Assembly (NCBI RefSeq): GCF_018687675.1
Contig: NZ_CP061302.1
Location: 1,128,192 to 1,192,191, forward strand
Source of the DNA: Polynucleobacter sp. MG-Unter2-18
GTDB taxonomy: Bacteria; Pseudomonadota; Gammaproteobacteria; Burkholderiales; Burkholderiaceae
DNA: 64,000 nucleotides
Direction of reading: 5' to 3'
The notes beneath the pieces were generated by a model, which saw nothing but the letters and a program-made list of their open reading frames with translations, was not told where the DNA came from and made no database searches. Every line of letters begins with the position of its first letter. Within the stretch, counting starts at the first letter, position 1. A program made the position numbers and the translations under genes. This document shows, in pieces, positions 46,370 to 55,859 of this stretch.

Positions 46370-47632
46370 ATGCAATTATCTGAACTCAAAGTACTCCACG
46401 TATCCGCCCTGCTCGAAATGGCAGCTAGCTTGGAGATTGAAAATACACAACGTATGCGCAAACAGGAGTTGATGTTTGCCATTCTGAAGAAACGCGCCAA
46501 GGAAGGTGAATCTGTTTTTGGTGATGGCACTTTGGAAGTGTTGCCAGATGGCTTTGGTTTCTTGCGCTCCCCAGATGCCTCTTATATGGCTTCTCCGGAC
46601 GATATCTATATCTCCCCTGCCCAGATCCGCCGCTTTAACCTGCACACTGGTGACAGCGTTGAGGGCGAGGTTCGTACCCCTAAAGATGGTGAGCGCTACT
46701 TTGCCCTGGTGAAGGTAGACAAAATCAACGGTTTGGCTCCTGAGGCCTTGAAGAACCGCATCATGTTCGAGAACTTGACGCCGCTGCATCCAAATCGTGT
46801 CATTCAGCTAGAGCGTGACATTAAGGCGGAAGAGAATTTAACTGGTCGCATCATCGATATGATCTCCCCAATTGGCTATGGCCAGCGTGGCTTGATCGTG
46901 TCTTCACCCAAGTCCGGTAAGACCGTGATGATGCAGCACATCGCTCATGCGATTTCTGCAAACAATCCTGATGCCATCTTGATCGTATTGTTAGTAGATG
47001 AGCGCCCTGAGGAAGTTACTGAAATGCAGCGCTCTGTTCGTGGTGAAGTCGTTGCCTCCACTTTTGATGAGCCAGCTGTGCGTCACGTACAAGTTGCCGA
47101 GATGGTGATTGAAAAAGCCAAGCGCTTAGTCGAGATGAAAAAAGACGTCATAATCTTGCTTGACTCGATTACCCGTCTGGCTCGCGCCTACAACACTGTC
47201 ATTCCTTCATCCGGAAAAGTACTTTCTGGTGGTGTGGATGCCAATGCATTGCAACGTCCAAAACGCTTCTTCGGTGCGGCTCGTAACGTGGAAGAAGGCG
47301 GTTCGCTCACCATCATTGCTACCGCTTTGATTGAAACAGGTAGCCGAATGGATGACCTCATCTACGAAGAGTTCAAAGGTACTGGCAATATGGAAGTACA
47401 TCTTGAGCGTCGTTTGGCTGAGCGTCGTGTTTATCCATCAATTAACCTCAACAAGTCTGGCACCCGCCGTGAAGAGTTGCTGGTTAAAGCTGAAAACCTC
47501 CAGAAAATCTGGGTATTGCGTAAGTTATTGGCCGATATGGACGATATTGAGGCGATGAACTTTATCGTTGATAAGCTCAAATCCACCAAAAACAATGGTG
47601 AATTCTTTGATTTAATGCGTAAGGGTGGCTAA
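46370..47632 (+). CDS. rho: transcription termination factor Rho
   Basis: Rho is the hexameric RNA-dependent ATPase that ends Rho-dependent transcription. The N-terminal Rho domain ([40 protein letters not shown]), the CSP RNA-binding domain ([23 protein letters not shown]), Walker [13 protein letters not shown], Walker [15 protein letters not shown] and the Q- and R-loops ([11 protein letters not shown]) are all present. 420 residues is normal. The leader before it is rich in C and poor in G (see findings), as expected for Rho autoregulation. Confidence 0.98.
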   Translation: MQLSELKVLHVSALLEMAASLEIENTQRMRKQELMFAILKKRAKEGESVFGDGTLEVLPDGFGFLRSPDASYMASPDDIYISPAQIRRFNLHTGDSVEGEVRTPKDGERYFALVKVDKINGLAPEALKNRIMFENLTPLHPNRVIQLERDIKAEENLTGRIIDMISPIGYGQRGLIVSSPKSGKTVMMQHIAHAISANNPDAILIVLLVDERPEEVTEMQRSVRGEVVASTFDEPAVRHVQVAEMVIEKAKRLVEMKKDVIILLDSITRLARAYNTVIPSSGKVLSGGVDANALQRPKRFFGAARNVEEGGSLTIIATALIETGSRMDDLIYEEFKGTGNMEVHLERRLAERRVYPSINLNKSGTRREELLVKAENLQKIWVLRKLLADMDDIEAMNFIVDKLKSTKNNGEFFDLMRKGG

Positions 47633-47778
47633 TTTAGGCTCTCGAAGTCGGTAAAAGTGCGCTTTGTTGTTGATTTCATGGCATAATTTCGCCTTTACCG
47701 CTTTAATCATTTGCATTTAACTTGGGTAAGTATTTAGGTTTAAAGACCAAAACGGCTGCCCGCTAATAGGACTCAATA

Positions 47779-48126
47779 ATGAAACCTGGCATTCACCCCG
47801 AATATCGTGAAATCGTCTTTGTAGACGTTTCTAATAACTTCAGCTTCAAGACTCGCTCCACCATGTCTACTAAAGAGACAATCAAGTGGGAAGATGGCAA
47901 GGAATATCCATTGTCCAAGATCGAGACTTCATCTGAGTCACACCCTTTCTACACTGGTACCCAGAAGATTATGGATACTGCCGGTCGTGTTGAGAAATTC
48001 CGTCAGAAATTCGGTACTAAGGCTGTTGCTAAAGCTACTGGTGATGGCGCTGCTAAAACAGCTGAGAAAAAAGCTGCTGCTGCAGAAGCCAAAGCTGCTG
48101 AAAAGCCAGCTAAGAAGAAGGCTTAA
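47779..48126 (+). CDS. rpmE2: 50S ribosomal protein L31, type B, with extended tail
   Basis: L31 binds at the central protuberance of the 50S subunit. The protein has the type B (zinc-free) form: [24 protein letters not shown] with no CxxC pairs, and the end [26 protein letters not shown]. Beyond that it carries an unusual tail of about 35 residues, rich in Ala, Lys and Glu, ending [11 protein letters not shown], so it is 115 residues rather than about 85-90. The tail resembles those on some other ribosomal and histone-like proteins. A terminator follows. Confidence 0.95.
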   Translation: MKPGIHPEYREIVFVDVSNNFSFKTRSTMSTKETIKWEDGKEYPLSKIETSSESHPFYTGTQKIMDTAGRVEKFRQKFGTKAVAKATGDGAAKTAEKKAAAAEAKAAEKPAKKKA

Positions 48127-48187
48127 TAATAGGCTTACTAACAAAGGGGCTGGGTATTCACTATTCACCCTCCCCTGCGAGATAATC

Positions 48188-48211
48188 AAGGCAGCGTTTG
48201 CTGCCTTTTTT
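48188..48211 (+). terminator. rho-independent terminator after rpmE2
   Basis: AAGGCAGC pairs with GCTGCCTT around a GTTT loop, followed by a T-run, about 60 bases after the rpmE2 stop. It ends 15 bases before the next gene starts. Confidence 0.88.
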
Positions 48212-48225
48212 ATTGCTAGTTTTAT

Positions 48226-49953
48226 ATGGTCAAACTCACCGCCGCCGCCACCACCTCTATTCCACGCGTCATTATTTTTGCGTTGACCTTGGTCTATGGT
48301 TTTGCCGGCCTCTTTGCGCGTGACCCGTGGAAGAACGAAGATGCCATTGGATTTGGTGGCATGTGGACTTTGCACAGTGGCAAAGCACTTGATTGGATTG
48401 TTCCGCACCTTGCGGGACGCGATATTTCTCTTGGCGCACCCCTTCCGTACTGGCTAGGCGCTACCCTGATGGATCTGTTTGGTCCATTGCTTGGCATCAC
48501 GAATGCTGCGCGCCTCTATGCGGCAGTTTGCTTTTTTGCTGCTGCACTAGCGATTTGGTATGCAACTTATCTATTAGGACGTCGCCCAGAGGTTCAGCCA
48601 ATGGTGTTGGCAGTTGGTGGTCAGCCCGGTCGTAAAAATTACGGCATGACTTTGGCTGATGGTGCGCTACTGATTTTCTTAGCTTGCGTTGGACTTGCGC
48701 AGCGTGCGCATGAGACTACGCCGATGATGGCGCAATTGATGGGCATCAGCATTGTCTTGTACGGTACCGTGCGCGGTTTAGATAAACCTTGGCAAGGCGG
48801 TCTCTGGACTGGTCTGGGTATTGCGATCGTTGCCCTCTCAAGCAATCTCACACTCAGTCTTATCATTGTAAGTTCCACCATCATTGCAGTACTCGCTAGC
48901 AATGCGAAGTTGCGCTTTCGCTGGACCTTAACGAGCACATTACTAGGTCTGATTGGTTTTGCAGTTTGGCCGGCGCTTTGGTATTTAGGCAACCTGACTC
49001 CAGAGTGGCGTCATATCGCACAAGAGGGTTGGCGCAATATGCCAGAGATGCGCGCAACCCCTTCAATCGAATCGCTGGGATTTTTAAGCGTTAACTTTTG
49101 GGCCTACGCCTGGCCAGTTTGGCCATTAGCCATCATCTCGCTCGCACATTGGGGTCGAGTAAAAGAGGCGGGTCAATGGCGCGCTCCACATCTGTGTATT
49201 CCGCTGAGTTTGTTTATTGGTTGTTTGATTTATGTTCTATTTCGCTTAGAGGCAAATGAACATGACCTCATTATTTTGATTCCCAGTTTGTCGATCATTG
49301 CCGCATTTAGTTTGCCGATTCTGAAACGTAACCTGATTAGCTTTATTGATTGGTTTGCGATGTTTAGCTTCACCATGATTGCTTTGGCGATTTGGATTAT
49401 TTGGCTTGCAAAAGTGACTGGCTTCCCAGAATCAACTGCTGCCAATTTGGCAAGACTGCTACCTGGCTTTCAGGCACAGTTTGACTACATCGGTTTTATT
49501 GTTGCGCTTCTGATTACCGGTGTCTGGTTAGCAATTGTGCGCTGGAGAACTTCTCGTGCCCCGAAAGAAATCTGGCGCTGCCTCATCATCTCGGCCTCGG
49601 GTACTACTTTGATGTGGGTGCTGTTGATGACTTTGTGGTTACCAACAATTAATTTCGCTAAGACCTATCGCTATGTTTCTGATCGCCTGGAAACCATTAT
49701 TGCCAATACGCCAGGATGTATTGACACTACTAACCTAGGTCCAGCTCAATTAGCTTCATTTAGTTATTTCACAAAACTGCCTTTGCGTGATGATTCCAGT
49801 TGCAACCTGATGCTGACTCACAGCTCATCAGAGGCCAAGGCATACGCCAGTCTCAATAAAAAGAAAATTGAATTACTTTGGGAAGATCGCCGCGCATCCG
49901 ATCGTGACGAGCGTCTGCGCCTCTATCAAATTACCCCCGTAGGCAAAGAATAA
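48226..49953 (+). CDS. GT39-like membrane glycosyltransferase
   Basis: A membrane protein of 575 residues with about 10-12 hydrophobic segments and the motif GLFARDPWKNEDAIGFGG near the N-terminus, in which the acidic residues of the first external loop match the catalytic region of GT39/ArnT-type transferases that use polyprenyl-phosphate sugars. The C-terminal extracytoplasmic tail is polar. It starts at ATG 48226 soon after the rpmE2 terminator and runs into the MATE gene with a gap of 3 bases. Sugar donor and acceptor (lipid A, protein or glycan) are unknown. Confidence 0.75.
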   Translation: MVKLTAAATTSIPRVIIFALTLVYGFAGLFARDPWKNEDAIGFGGMWTLHSGKALDWIVPHLAGRDISLGAPLPYWLGATLMDLFGPLLGITNAARLYAAVCFFAAALAIWYATYLLGRRPEVQPMVLAVGGQPGRKNYGMTLADGALLIFLACVGLAQRAHETTPMMAQLMGISIVLYGTVRGLDKPWQGGLWTGLGIAIVALSSNLTLSLIIVSSTIIAVLASNAKLRFRWTLTSTLLGLIGFAVWPALWYLGNLTPEWRHIAQEGWRNMPEMRATPSIESLGFLSVNFWAYAWPVWPLAIISLAHWGRVKEAGQWRAPHLCIPLSLFIGCLIYVLFRLEANEHDLIILIPSLSIIAAFSLPILKRNLISFIDWFAMFSFTMIALAIWIIWLAKVTGFPESTAANLARLLPGFQAQFDYIGFIVALLITGVWLAIVRWRTSRAPKEIWRCLIISASGTTLMWVLLMTLWLPTINFAKTYRYVSDRLETIIANTPGCIDTTNLGPAQLASFSYFTKLPLRDDSSCNLMLTHSSSEAKAYASLNKKKIELLWEDRRASDRDERLRLYQITPVGKE

Positions 49954-49956
49954 AAC

Positions 49957-51348
49957 GTGTTGCACTTTAAATTATCGCGTTTGCGCGAGGATGTCCCTTC
50001 TCTACTAAAACTCGCTGGCCCTCTACTGATTGGTCAGTTGGCAGTGATTACCTTTGGTGTTTTAGATACTGCTATGACAGCGCGCTATTCTACTGATGAC
50101 TTAGCCGCTCTGGCGATGGCTTCAGCTATCTTTATTAGCATCTATGTTGGCCTCACTGGCGTGATCTCTGCCCTGGCCCCAATTGCTGGACAGCTCTTTG
50201 GTGCTAAGCGTTTTGGTGAGATTGGTGAGGAAGTGCGTCAAGCCACTTGGCTCGCTCTTGGGCTCACCTTATTGGGTACTGCAATCTTGCTCAATGCAGA
50301 TTACTTACTGCATATCTCCCAAGTAACGCCAGATATTGAAGCCAAGGCTAAGTTGTATCTGAATATTCTGGCAATTGGTTTACCAGCGAGTATGGCCATG
50401 CGCGTGCTCATGGCACTTCACAATGCCGTTTCAAGACCAACCGTAATTACCGTAGTGCAACTAATTGGTTTGGGCTTAAAGCTGCCACTCAATCTCTTGT
50501 TTATTTATGGTGGCTTGGGTATTGAGGGCATGGGTGGACCAGGTTGCGCAGTAGCGACCGTCATCATCAGCTGGTTCTGGCTCATCATCACACTAGGCTT
50601 TGTAATGTTTGATGGCTTCTATAAGCCATTCAAAATCTTTGAGCACTTTAGTTGGCCTGACTGGCATCGTATCTGGACTCTTCTGAAACTGGGTGCGCCC
50701 ATTGGCTTTAGCTATTTAATAGAAGTGACCTCATTCACTTTTATGTCCCTCTTTATTGCGCGTCTTGGCACCACTGCTTTAGCAGGCCATCAAATTGTGG
50801 CTAATTTGGGAACGGTAATTTACATGGTGCCTTTATCGTTATCAATTGCTACGATGACCTTAGTGTCTCAATCGATTGGTGCCAATAAACAAGAACGTGC
50901 AGAAGAAATTGGCTGGTCGTCGGTTTTCTTCACCACGACTTTGTGTGTTTTTATTGGTGTGATCGTCTGGATTTTTAGAGTGGACTTGCTTGATCTTTAT
51001 GACCCGCCGGAAGAAGTAAAGGCGTTCTCTATTCCACTCTTTTTGTTTATCGCTTTTTACCAGCTCTTTGATGCCCTACAAATTACTGCGGCGTTTATTC
51101 TGCGCGCCTATCGTATTGCCTTCTGGCCTATGCTAATTTATGCGGGCTCACTCTGGGGCGTTGGACTTGGTGGTGGCTACCTAATGGGCTTTAATGTATT
51201 TGGCAATACCCCGGAGTTTTTGCAAGGCGCTAATGGTTTTTGGGCTGGCAATAGTATGAGCTTAGGTTTGGCTGCACTCTTATTGCTCTACCTCTTCAGA
51301 AGAACGGCGGCACGCTTTGAGAAAACGCATCCGCCGGTTGAGGTTTAA
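49957..51348 (+). CDS. MATE family efflux transporter
   Basis: A 463-residue transporter of the MATE (NorM) family, which exports cationic drugs or metabolites with Na+ or H+. Two six-helix halves are visible, with family segments LAGPLLIGQLAVITFGVLDTAMTARYS at the start, the loop PIAGQLFGAKRFGEIGEEVRQA and LKLGAPIGFSYLIEVTSFTFMSLFIARLGTTALAGHQI in the middle. The start is GTG 49957, 3 bases after the preceding stop. It ends at a short inverted repeat shared with the convergent gene. Confidence 0.92.
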   Translation: MLHFKLSRLREDVPSLLKLAGPLLIGQLAVITFGVLDTAMTARYSTDDLAALAMASAIFISIYVGLTGVISALAPIAGQLFGAKRFGEIGEEVRQATWLALGLTLLGTAILLNADYLLHISQVTPDIEAKAKLYLNILAIGLPASMAMRVLMALHNAVSRPTVITVVQLIGLGLKLPLNLLFIYGGLGIEGMGGPGCAVATVIISWFWLIITLGFVMFDGFYKPFKIFEHFSWPDWHRIWTLLKLGAPIGFSYLIEVTSFTFMSLFIARLGTTALAGHQIVANLGTVIYMVPLSLSIATMTLVSQSIGANKQERAEEIGWSSVFFTTTLCVFIGVIVWIFRVDLLDLYDPPEEVKAFSIPLFLFIAFYQLFDALQITAAFILRAYRIAFWPMLIYAGSLWGVGLGGGYLMGFNVFGNTPEFLQGANGFWAGNSMSLGLAALLLLYLFRRTAARFEKTHPPVEV

Positions 51349-51349
51349 T

Positions 51350-51371
51350 TTCAGTAAATTGCTTTACTGAA
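51350..51371. terminator. convergent hairpin between the MATE and YMGG genes
   Basis: TTCAGTAAA pairs perfectly with TTTACTGAA around a TTGC loop. It overlaps the last codons of the minus-strand gene. Convergent genes meet here, so it may act for both, though T-runs are poor. Confidence 0.4.
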
Positions 51372-51852
51372 TAGGTTTAAATCCACTGCTTGGAGGTCTG
51401 TAGTTAGAGCCCCCGCCCTGTGATGAATAACTCGGCACCTGATTACCTTTGGAGTACATGCACTGCTGATAAGCGATGTTGTATTGAGCCTGCGCTTGGT
51501 TTTGTTTACCAGAGGCATTCATAGCACCCATGGCTGCGCCACCAAGCAAGCCAATGCCAGCACCAGTGCCAATGTTCTGACTGCTACCTCCCTGAATGAC
51601 AGCACCGGCTGCAGCGCCGATAGCTGCGCCAATAGCAGCACTAGTTGCACCCTCTTTTAAGGAAGCATTACTGGTGTCTTTAATCGCATTTGCAGCAAAC
51701 TCACGGCACTGCTGATCCTCCTGCTGAAACACATCAAAGGGCTTGCCTTCACGCGGCATGATCGCGATGGTTGGACCAGTCGGCGCAGAGACGCAAGCAG
51801 CTAAAGACGCTAAAGAACTGATGATGGCCAAAGTCAGTACAGCACGTTTCAT
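51364..51852 (-). CDS. glycine-zipper (YMGG-like) lipoprotein
   Basis: A signal peptide with lipobox (SLAACVS, Cys near residue 20) precedes a 40-residue acidic/aromatic section and then a glycine zipper (AAIGAAIGAAAGAVIQGG, GAGIGLLGGAAMGAMNASG) typical of YMGG/OmpA-associated envelope lipoproteins. The end is Gln/Tyr and Ser/Gly/Pro-rich. Start taken at ATG 51852 with AAGGA just upstream; the in-frame TTG at 51858 is less likely. Length about 162 residues. Function unknown; probably outer-membrane associated. Confidence 0.85.
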   Translation of the reverse strand: MKRAVLTLAIISSLASLAACVSAPTGPTIAIMPREGKPFDVFQQEDQQCREFAANAIKDTSNASLKEGATSAAIGAAIGAAAGAVIQGGSSQNIGTGAGIGLLGGAAMGAMNASGKQNQAQAQYNIAYQQCMYSKGNQVPSYSSQGGGSNYRPPSSGFKPIQ

Positions 51853-51887
51853 ATTCAATCCTTCAATCGGGGCAATGAGTTAATTAA

Positions 51888-52379
51888 TTAGTTTTGTCGC
51901 TGCTGCCTGGTGGGCGTACTGCCAGATGGCGGCATTGCTGGCTGAGTCTGCCAACCTGATGAACAACTTTGTACATATGGAAAATATTGCCCGCTCGCTT
52001 CGCAGTAATACCAAACTGGGGCTTGAGGCTGAGAAGCCAAGACCATAGGCTGTTGAGGGGCTGCATAGCTCACTACTGGTGGCGATGCATAAATAATCGG
52101 TGGCGCATAGTAAGCACCAGCATAAGGGTAGCCATAGCCGGGCCCGTAATAACCGCCACGCCAGCCCGGACCCCATCCACCGCCATAGCCAGGCCCGTAT
52201 GCTGCAGGACGCCAACCGCCGCCATAACCACCTCCGTAACCCCCGCCAACAGAAACCGCCCAGCCGACATTACCCGCCTGGGCCGGTAATGGTGCAAGTA
52301 CAAGTAATCCCGCTACCGTGAGGAGCGTCAACATCACTTTAGAGATGCCAAATGGGTATTGCAGTTGAGCTGTATTCAT
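51888..52379 (-). CDS. secreted Gly/Tyr-rich envelope protein
   Basis: A 163-residue protein with a signal peptide (VMLTLLTVAGLLVLAPLPAQA), a low-complexity Gly/Tyr/Pro region (repeats of GGGY and GPGYG) and a C-terminal motif, PVWYYCEASGQYFPYVQSCSSGWQ, with two cysteines. That last motif occurs in many small exported proteins of betaproteobacteria and may form a disulphide. No catalytic function can be read. It lies 35 bases upstream of the YMGG-like gene on the same strand, so they are likely co-expressed. Confidence 0.8.
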   Translation of the reverse strand: MNTAQLQYPFGISKVMLTLLTVAGLLVLAPLPAQAGNVGWAVSVGGGYGGGYGGGWRPAAYGPGYGGGWGPGWRGGYYGPGYGYPYAGAYYAPPIIYASPPVVSYAAPQQPMVLASQPQAPVWYYCEASGQYFPYVQSCSSGWQTQPAMPPSGSTPTRQQRQN

Positions 52380-52491
52380 AGTGGACCCCGTTAAATGGTC
52401 GCCTCCTACTATCTTTAACGCTTCACCTAAATCTAGGCTGACAGGAATTGGGCTTTTATTGAGATATTTATTACTTTGTCGCGTGTGACAA

Positions 52492-53469
52492 CTACTCTAA
52501 TTTTGCGCCTGATTTGTAAACAATCCTACCCCATTTATTTGTCTCGGATTGGATCAGTTTATTGAGTTCTTGAGGACTTCCTGGAGCCGGTTCCAAACCG
52601 CTAGCGCGAAGCTTGTTTTTGACTTCGGCCTGATTAAGGGTTTGACGAGTCAAGGCATTTAAACGCTTTTGCAAGGTTGGAGGTAGATTTGCTGGTGCCA
52701 TAAGAGAAAACCAAGACGTTGCCTCAAATCCAGGCAAGCCTTGCTCAGCCATAGTTGGAATCTCTGGAGCTACTGGTGAGCGTTTAAGAGTGGTAACAGC
52801 CAAAGCCTGAGCCTCACCTGCCTTAATCAAAGGTAGCGATGAAGACAGATTATCAAACAGCATTGAAATACGTCCACTAATCAGATCCGGCAGGGATTGG
52901 GCTCTACCTTTGTATGGAATATGACGAATCTGCACTCCCGTCATTTCTTTAAAGAGTTCACCAGACATATGCAATGAAGTGCCGACACCAGAAGAGCCAA
53001 AAGTCAGCTCATTGGGTTTGGCTTTGGCGAGTTCAATCAGTTCATGAAGATTATTGACACCCAACTTCTTGTTCACCACTAGTACATTGGGGGTACTGGC
53101 TAAAAAACTAATGGGCGTGAAATCATTGATCGGATGAAAAGATAATTTGTCATAAAGAGCGCCATTGATTGCATGTATGCCCACCGTACCAATCAAAAGC
53201 GTGTAGCCATCTGGCTCGCTCTTTGCCACTAGCTCAGCCCCAATATTGCCGCCATAACCAGGACGATTTTCTACTAGCACTGGTACGTCTAGACTCTTCT
53301 GCCAACTCTCAGCCAGTACACGCGCCAAAATATCGGGCGCCCCACCAGGCGTGAAGGTCACCACAATTTTGATGGCCTGTTTAGGCCAAGCAGTATTGAC
53401 TTTGTTTGTTTGGGAGTGAGCGAAATGATTCAGACCCAAGAAAACTAGCAGGGCTAGAAAACACTTCAT
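52492..53469 (-). CDS. Bug-family tripartite tricarboxylate transporter binding protein
   Basis: A periplasmic solute-binding protein of the Bug family (TctC-type). Start chosen at ATG 53469, which begins a good signal peptide (CFLALLVFLGLNHFAHS); the longer frame from 53550 would add 27 residues without such a feature. Family segments are WPKQAIKIVVTFTPGGAPDILARVLAE, VENRPGYGGNIGAELVAK, GSSGVGTSLHMSGELFKEMTG and the AEQGLPGFEATSWF motif. About 325 residues. No cognate membrane components (TctA/TctB) are next to it, which is common for Bug proteins. Ligand unknown. Confidence 0.92.
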   Translation of the reverse strand: MKCFLALLVFLGLNHFAHSQTNKVNTAWPKQAIKIVVTFTPGGAPDILARVLAESWQKSLDVPVLVENRPGYGGNIGAELVAKSEPDGYTLLIGTVGIHAINGALYDKLSFHPINDFTPISFLASTPNVLVVNKKLGVNNLHELIELAKAKPNELTFGSSGVGTSLHMSGELFKEMTGVQIRHIPYKGRAQSLPDLISGRISMLFDNLSSSLPLIKAGEAQALAVTTLKRSPVAPEIPTMAEQGLPGFEATSWFSLMAPANLPPTLQKRLNALTRQTLNQAEVKNKLRASGLEPAPGSPQELNKLIQSETNKWGRIVYKSGAKLE

Positions 53470-53479
53470 AGGCACCGAC

Positions 53480-54043
53480 TTAAAAACCAAAGCGCGTACG
53501 CAACCAAATCCATCCGTCATATTGAACTGGATCATCAGCACAAGGACCAATACCGCATTCCAACAAAGTGGATGCTAGATTAGCAAACACTAAAACAATA
53601 AACAGAATGATTAATGTATTGGCAAATAGTGAGCGCGAGCGCACGTCTCGGTTAGGCAACATCAATAGAATTGCTAGGTCTGCAATAAGCCCAAGATAAG
53701 CCACAAAGGCCCAAGTGTAGAAGTGCAACTCTAAGAAGGTGGCACCAAATCCTTTATCTCCCGGTAAAACATGCAAGAGCACTTGACGCAAAGACACCAT
53801 CATGCCGACCAAGCCACCGATGATGCCCCAGCCATAGTGAGCGGAATGGGCTCCACAACGAATATTGAGTACCAAAGCAAAACCGATAATCACAAAACCC
53901 ATACGCTGCATAAGACACAGTGGGCATGGCAATTCACCGAAATAGAGTTGATCGACAAAGGCATAAGACAACATGCCAATAATTGCAGCTAAGGCTAGCT
54001 GGTTACCAAGACCCGCTAAGGAAGAAAAAGAATGTTTACTCAT
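53480..54043 (-). CDS. dsbB: disulphide bond formation protein B
   Basis: DsbB re-oxidises DsbA and passes electrons to quinone. Four membrane helices, the first periplasmic CPLC (in FGELPCPLCLMQRMGF) and the second cysteine pair (LECGIGPCADDPVQYD) are present, with the GLVGMMVSLRQVLLH segment. 187 residues, slightly longer than E. coli. Follows the DUF5993 protein by 5 bases and precedes the Bug-protein gene, an operon arrangement I would expect for a dsbB of this type. Confidence 0.9.
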   Translation of the reverse strand: MSKHSFSSLAGLGNQLALAAIIGMLSYAFVDQLYFGELPCPLCLMQRMGFVIIGFALVLNIRCGAHSAHYGWGIIGGLVGMMVSLRQVLLHVLPGDKGFGATFLELHFYTWAFVAYLGLIADLAILLMLPNRDVRSRSLFANTLIILFIVLVFANLASTLLECGIGPCADDPVQYDGWIWLRTRFGF

Positions 54044-54048
54044 CTTCT

Positions 54049-54207
54049 TTAGAAGTTCAGATTGAGGTGGCTGTTCGCATGAATGCGGAACCAGAACATC
54101 AGAATACCGACGGTAATGGCAAGTACAAATAAACCTGCCAGACGCTTCTCAAACCACACAAGGACAAGGCCGATAAAGGCCGTCAGAAAAGGGAGGAACA
54201 TATACAT
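54049..54207 (-). CDS. small DUF5993-like membrane protein, 52 aa
   Basis: An ATG at 54207 begins a 52-codon frame ending in TAA at 54049, with GGGAGG nearby upstream on the wrong side, so the ribosome binding site is weak. Two hydrophobic helices (MFLPFLTAFIGLVLVWF and LAGLFVLAITVGILMFWF) end in the motif RIHANSHLNLNF, which fits the small DUF5993 family found next to dsbB in many proteobacteria. The gap to dsbB is 5 bases, so the pair is co-transcribed and the small protein may assist DsbB. Missed by usual length cut-offs. Confidence 0.72.
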   Translation of the reverse strand: MYMFLPFLTAFIGLVLVWFEKRLAGLFVLAITVGILMFWFRIHANSHLNLNF

Positions 54208-54281
54208 AAATGAATTCTATCGCAGGTCGATCCAGGCCTAATAACAAGTGCCTCAAAGGGTCTTTTGTTTAGAATGGGATC

Positions 54282-55055
54282 ATGAAATCCACCCCACCCT
54301 GCATCGACCTACAGCTTGATGGCTCTATTGCTCGAATCACCTTCAATAATCCCGCTGCACGTAATGCCTTGACGTGGCCAATGTATGAAGAACTTAGGCG
54401 AATTTGCGATGCGATAGCCAATATGCCAGAGATCAGGGTAGCTATCTTTAGAGGCGCTGTCGATAAAGCCTTTGTATCGGGCAGCGATATTCAACAATTT
54501 GTAGGCCTTCAAAAAGATGAAGCTTATGAAGTTGCTGTAGATACTATTTTTCACTCTCTCCAACATTTACCTATTCCGACAATTGCACTCATCGAAGGAT
54601 TAGCAGTGGGTAGCGGTTTACTCATTGCTACTGCATGTGATTTCAGAATATCGACCGATGATGCGCGCTTTGGTATTCCAGTTGCAAAGACTTTAGGTAA
54701 CTGTCTATCGCCTAGCAATCTATCTTGGATCGCTTATCACTTGGGCGTACCAATGGTAAAGCGCATGCTCCTAACCGCAGAACTTATTAAAGCACCTGAG
54801 TTACTTAACTCAGGCTACCTCTATCAAACTACTTCGCCTGATTCTATTGGAGAAGTCACTGAAGTCTTGGCGAGTACATTAGCAGCACTCGCGCCAATTA
54901 CACAAAAGGCGAGCAAAGTCACCTTGGCACGCTTAATCGAGAGCAACTTACCGGATTGCACTGAACTCATGCGCGAGACTTACAACAGCGTCGACTTCAA
55001 AGAAGGAGTCAATGCCTTCCTTAAAGGACGCCCGCCTCAGTGGCTAGGTAAGTAA
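54282..55055 (+). CDS. enoyl-CoA hydratase/isomerase family protein
   Basis: A crotonase-fold protein of 257 residues. The beginning LDGSIARITFNNPAARNALTWPMYEEL, the oxyanion-hole segment AFVSGSDIQQFVGLQ and the LIEGLAVGSGLLIATACDFRISTDDARFG core are typical. The glutamate residues that catalyse hydration in classical hydratases are not both obvious by eye, so the reaction (hydratase, isomerase or other) is not assigned. The ATG at 54282 stands alone on the plus strand between two minus-strand genes. Confidence 0.88.
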   Translation: MKSTPPCIDLQLDGSIARITFNNPAARNALTWPMYEELRRICDAIANMPEIRVAIFRGAVDKAFVSGSDIQQFVGLQKDEAYEVAVDTIFHSLQHLPIPTIALIEGLAVGSGLLIATACDFRISTDDARFGIPVAKTLGNCLSPSNLSWIAYHLGVPMVKRMLLTAELIKAPELLNSGYLYQTTSPDSIGEVTEVLASTLAALAPITQKASKVTLARLIESNLPDCTELMRETYNSVDFKEGVNAFLKGRPPQWLGK

Positions 55056-55075
55056 TTTTTTGGCTAATCGCCGCA

Positions 55076-55768
55076 TTAAACAATCTTGATTTTCAGAGAT
55101 CTCAGACCTTCAACCGATCCCTCAAGTACATCACCTTTTTTCACAGGACCCACGCCTGCAGGTGTACCAGACATAATTAAATCACCTGGCTCAAGCGTGA
55201 ACAAAGTAGAGAGGTATGCAATGGTGTCAGGAACATTCCAAATCAGTTGGTTTAAGTCGCCCTCTTGGCGCACTTCACCATTAACCAAGAGCTTGACTGT
55301 GCCTTTAGTGGGGTGGCCAAACTGAGTGGCAGGGGTCAGCGCAGCGCATGGCGCGGACTGATCAAATGCTTTGCCGGTATCCCAGGGACGACCCATTTTT
55401 TTAGCTTCACCTTGCAAGTCACGACGAGTCATATCCAACCCAACTCCGTAACCATAAACATGCTCAAGCGCTTTATCCGCAGTAATATTGGCGCCGCCCT
55501 TACCAATCGCGACAACCATTTCAATCTCATGGTGAACATCATTTGACAGATTTGGATATTGCATATCCTTACCATCGGTCACAATTGAGTTGGCCGGCTT
55601 CATAAAAAAGAATGGTGGCTCACGATCGGGGTCATGACCCATCTCACGGGCATGATCAGCATAGTTACGGCCAACGCAATAGATGCGATTCACCGCAAAA
55701 CGGCGGGTGTCACCTACTACGGGTAGCGATGGAATGATGGGGGGATCAATAACGTATGCAGTGCTCAT
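55076..55768 (-). CDS. fumarylacetoacetate hydrolase family protein
   Basis: A 230-residue member of the FAH family, metal-dependent hydrolases of C-C bonds in aromatic or acylpyruvate breakdown. Conserved stretches are the start FAVNRIYCVGRNYADHAREMGHDPDREPPFFFMKPAN, then HHEIEMVVAIGKGG (with the metal-binding Glu pair), GLDMTRRDLQGEAKKMGRPWDTGKAFDQSAPC, and the end PGDLIMSGTPAGVGPVKKGD. It is close to acylpyruvase/FAHD1-like enzymes. Convergent with the enoyl-CoA hydratase gene. Confidence 0.92.
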   Translation of the reverse strand: MSTAYVIDPPIIPSLPVVGDTRRFAVNRIYCVGRNYADHAREMGHDPDREPPFFFMKPANSIVTDGKDMQYPNLSNDVHHEIEMVVAIGKGGANITADKALEHVYGYGVGLDMTRRDLQGEAKKMGRPWDTGKAFDQSAPCAALTPATQFGHPTKGTVKLLVNGEVRQEGDLNQLIWNVPDTIAYLSTLFTLEPGDLIMSGTPAGVGPVKKGDVLEGSVEGLRSLKIKIV

Positions 55769-55859
55769 GAATGACCTTTGTAATGAATGTCTAATTTTTA
55801 ATAACTCTGATCTAAATAAATTATGACATTACTTGAATCAATGTCATTACTGCCCCTTG

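Noticed and set aside
51969..52321. ORFs in both directions over the Gly/Tyr-rich protein
   Set aside because: Low-complexity GGN and TAY codons stay open in several frames; only the minus-strand frame has a signal peptide and a family motif.
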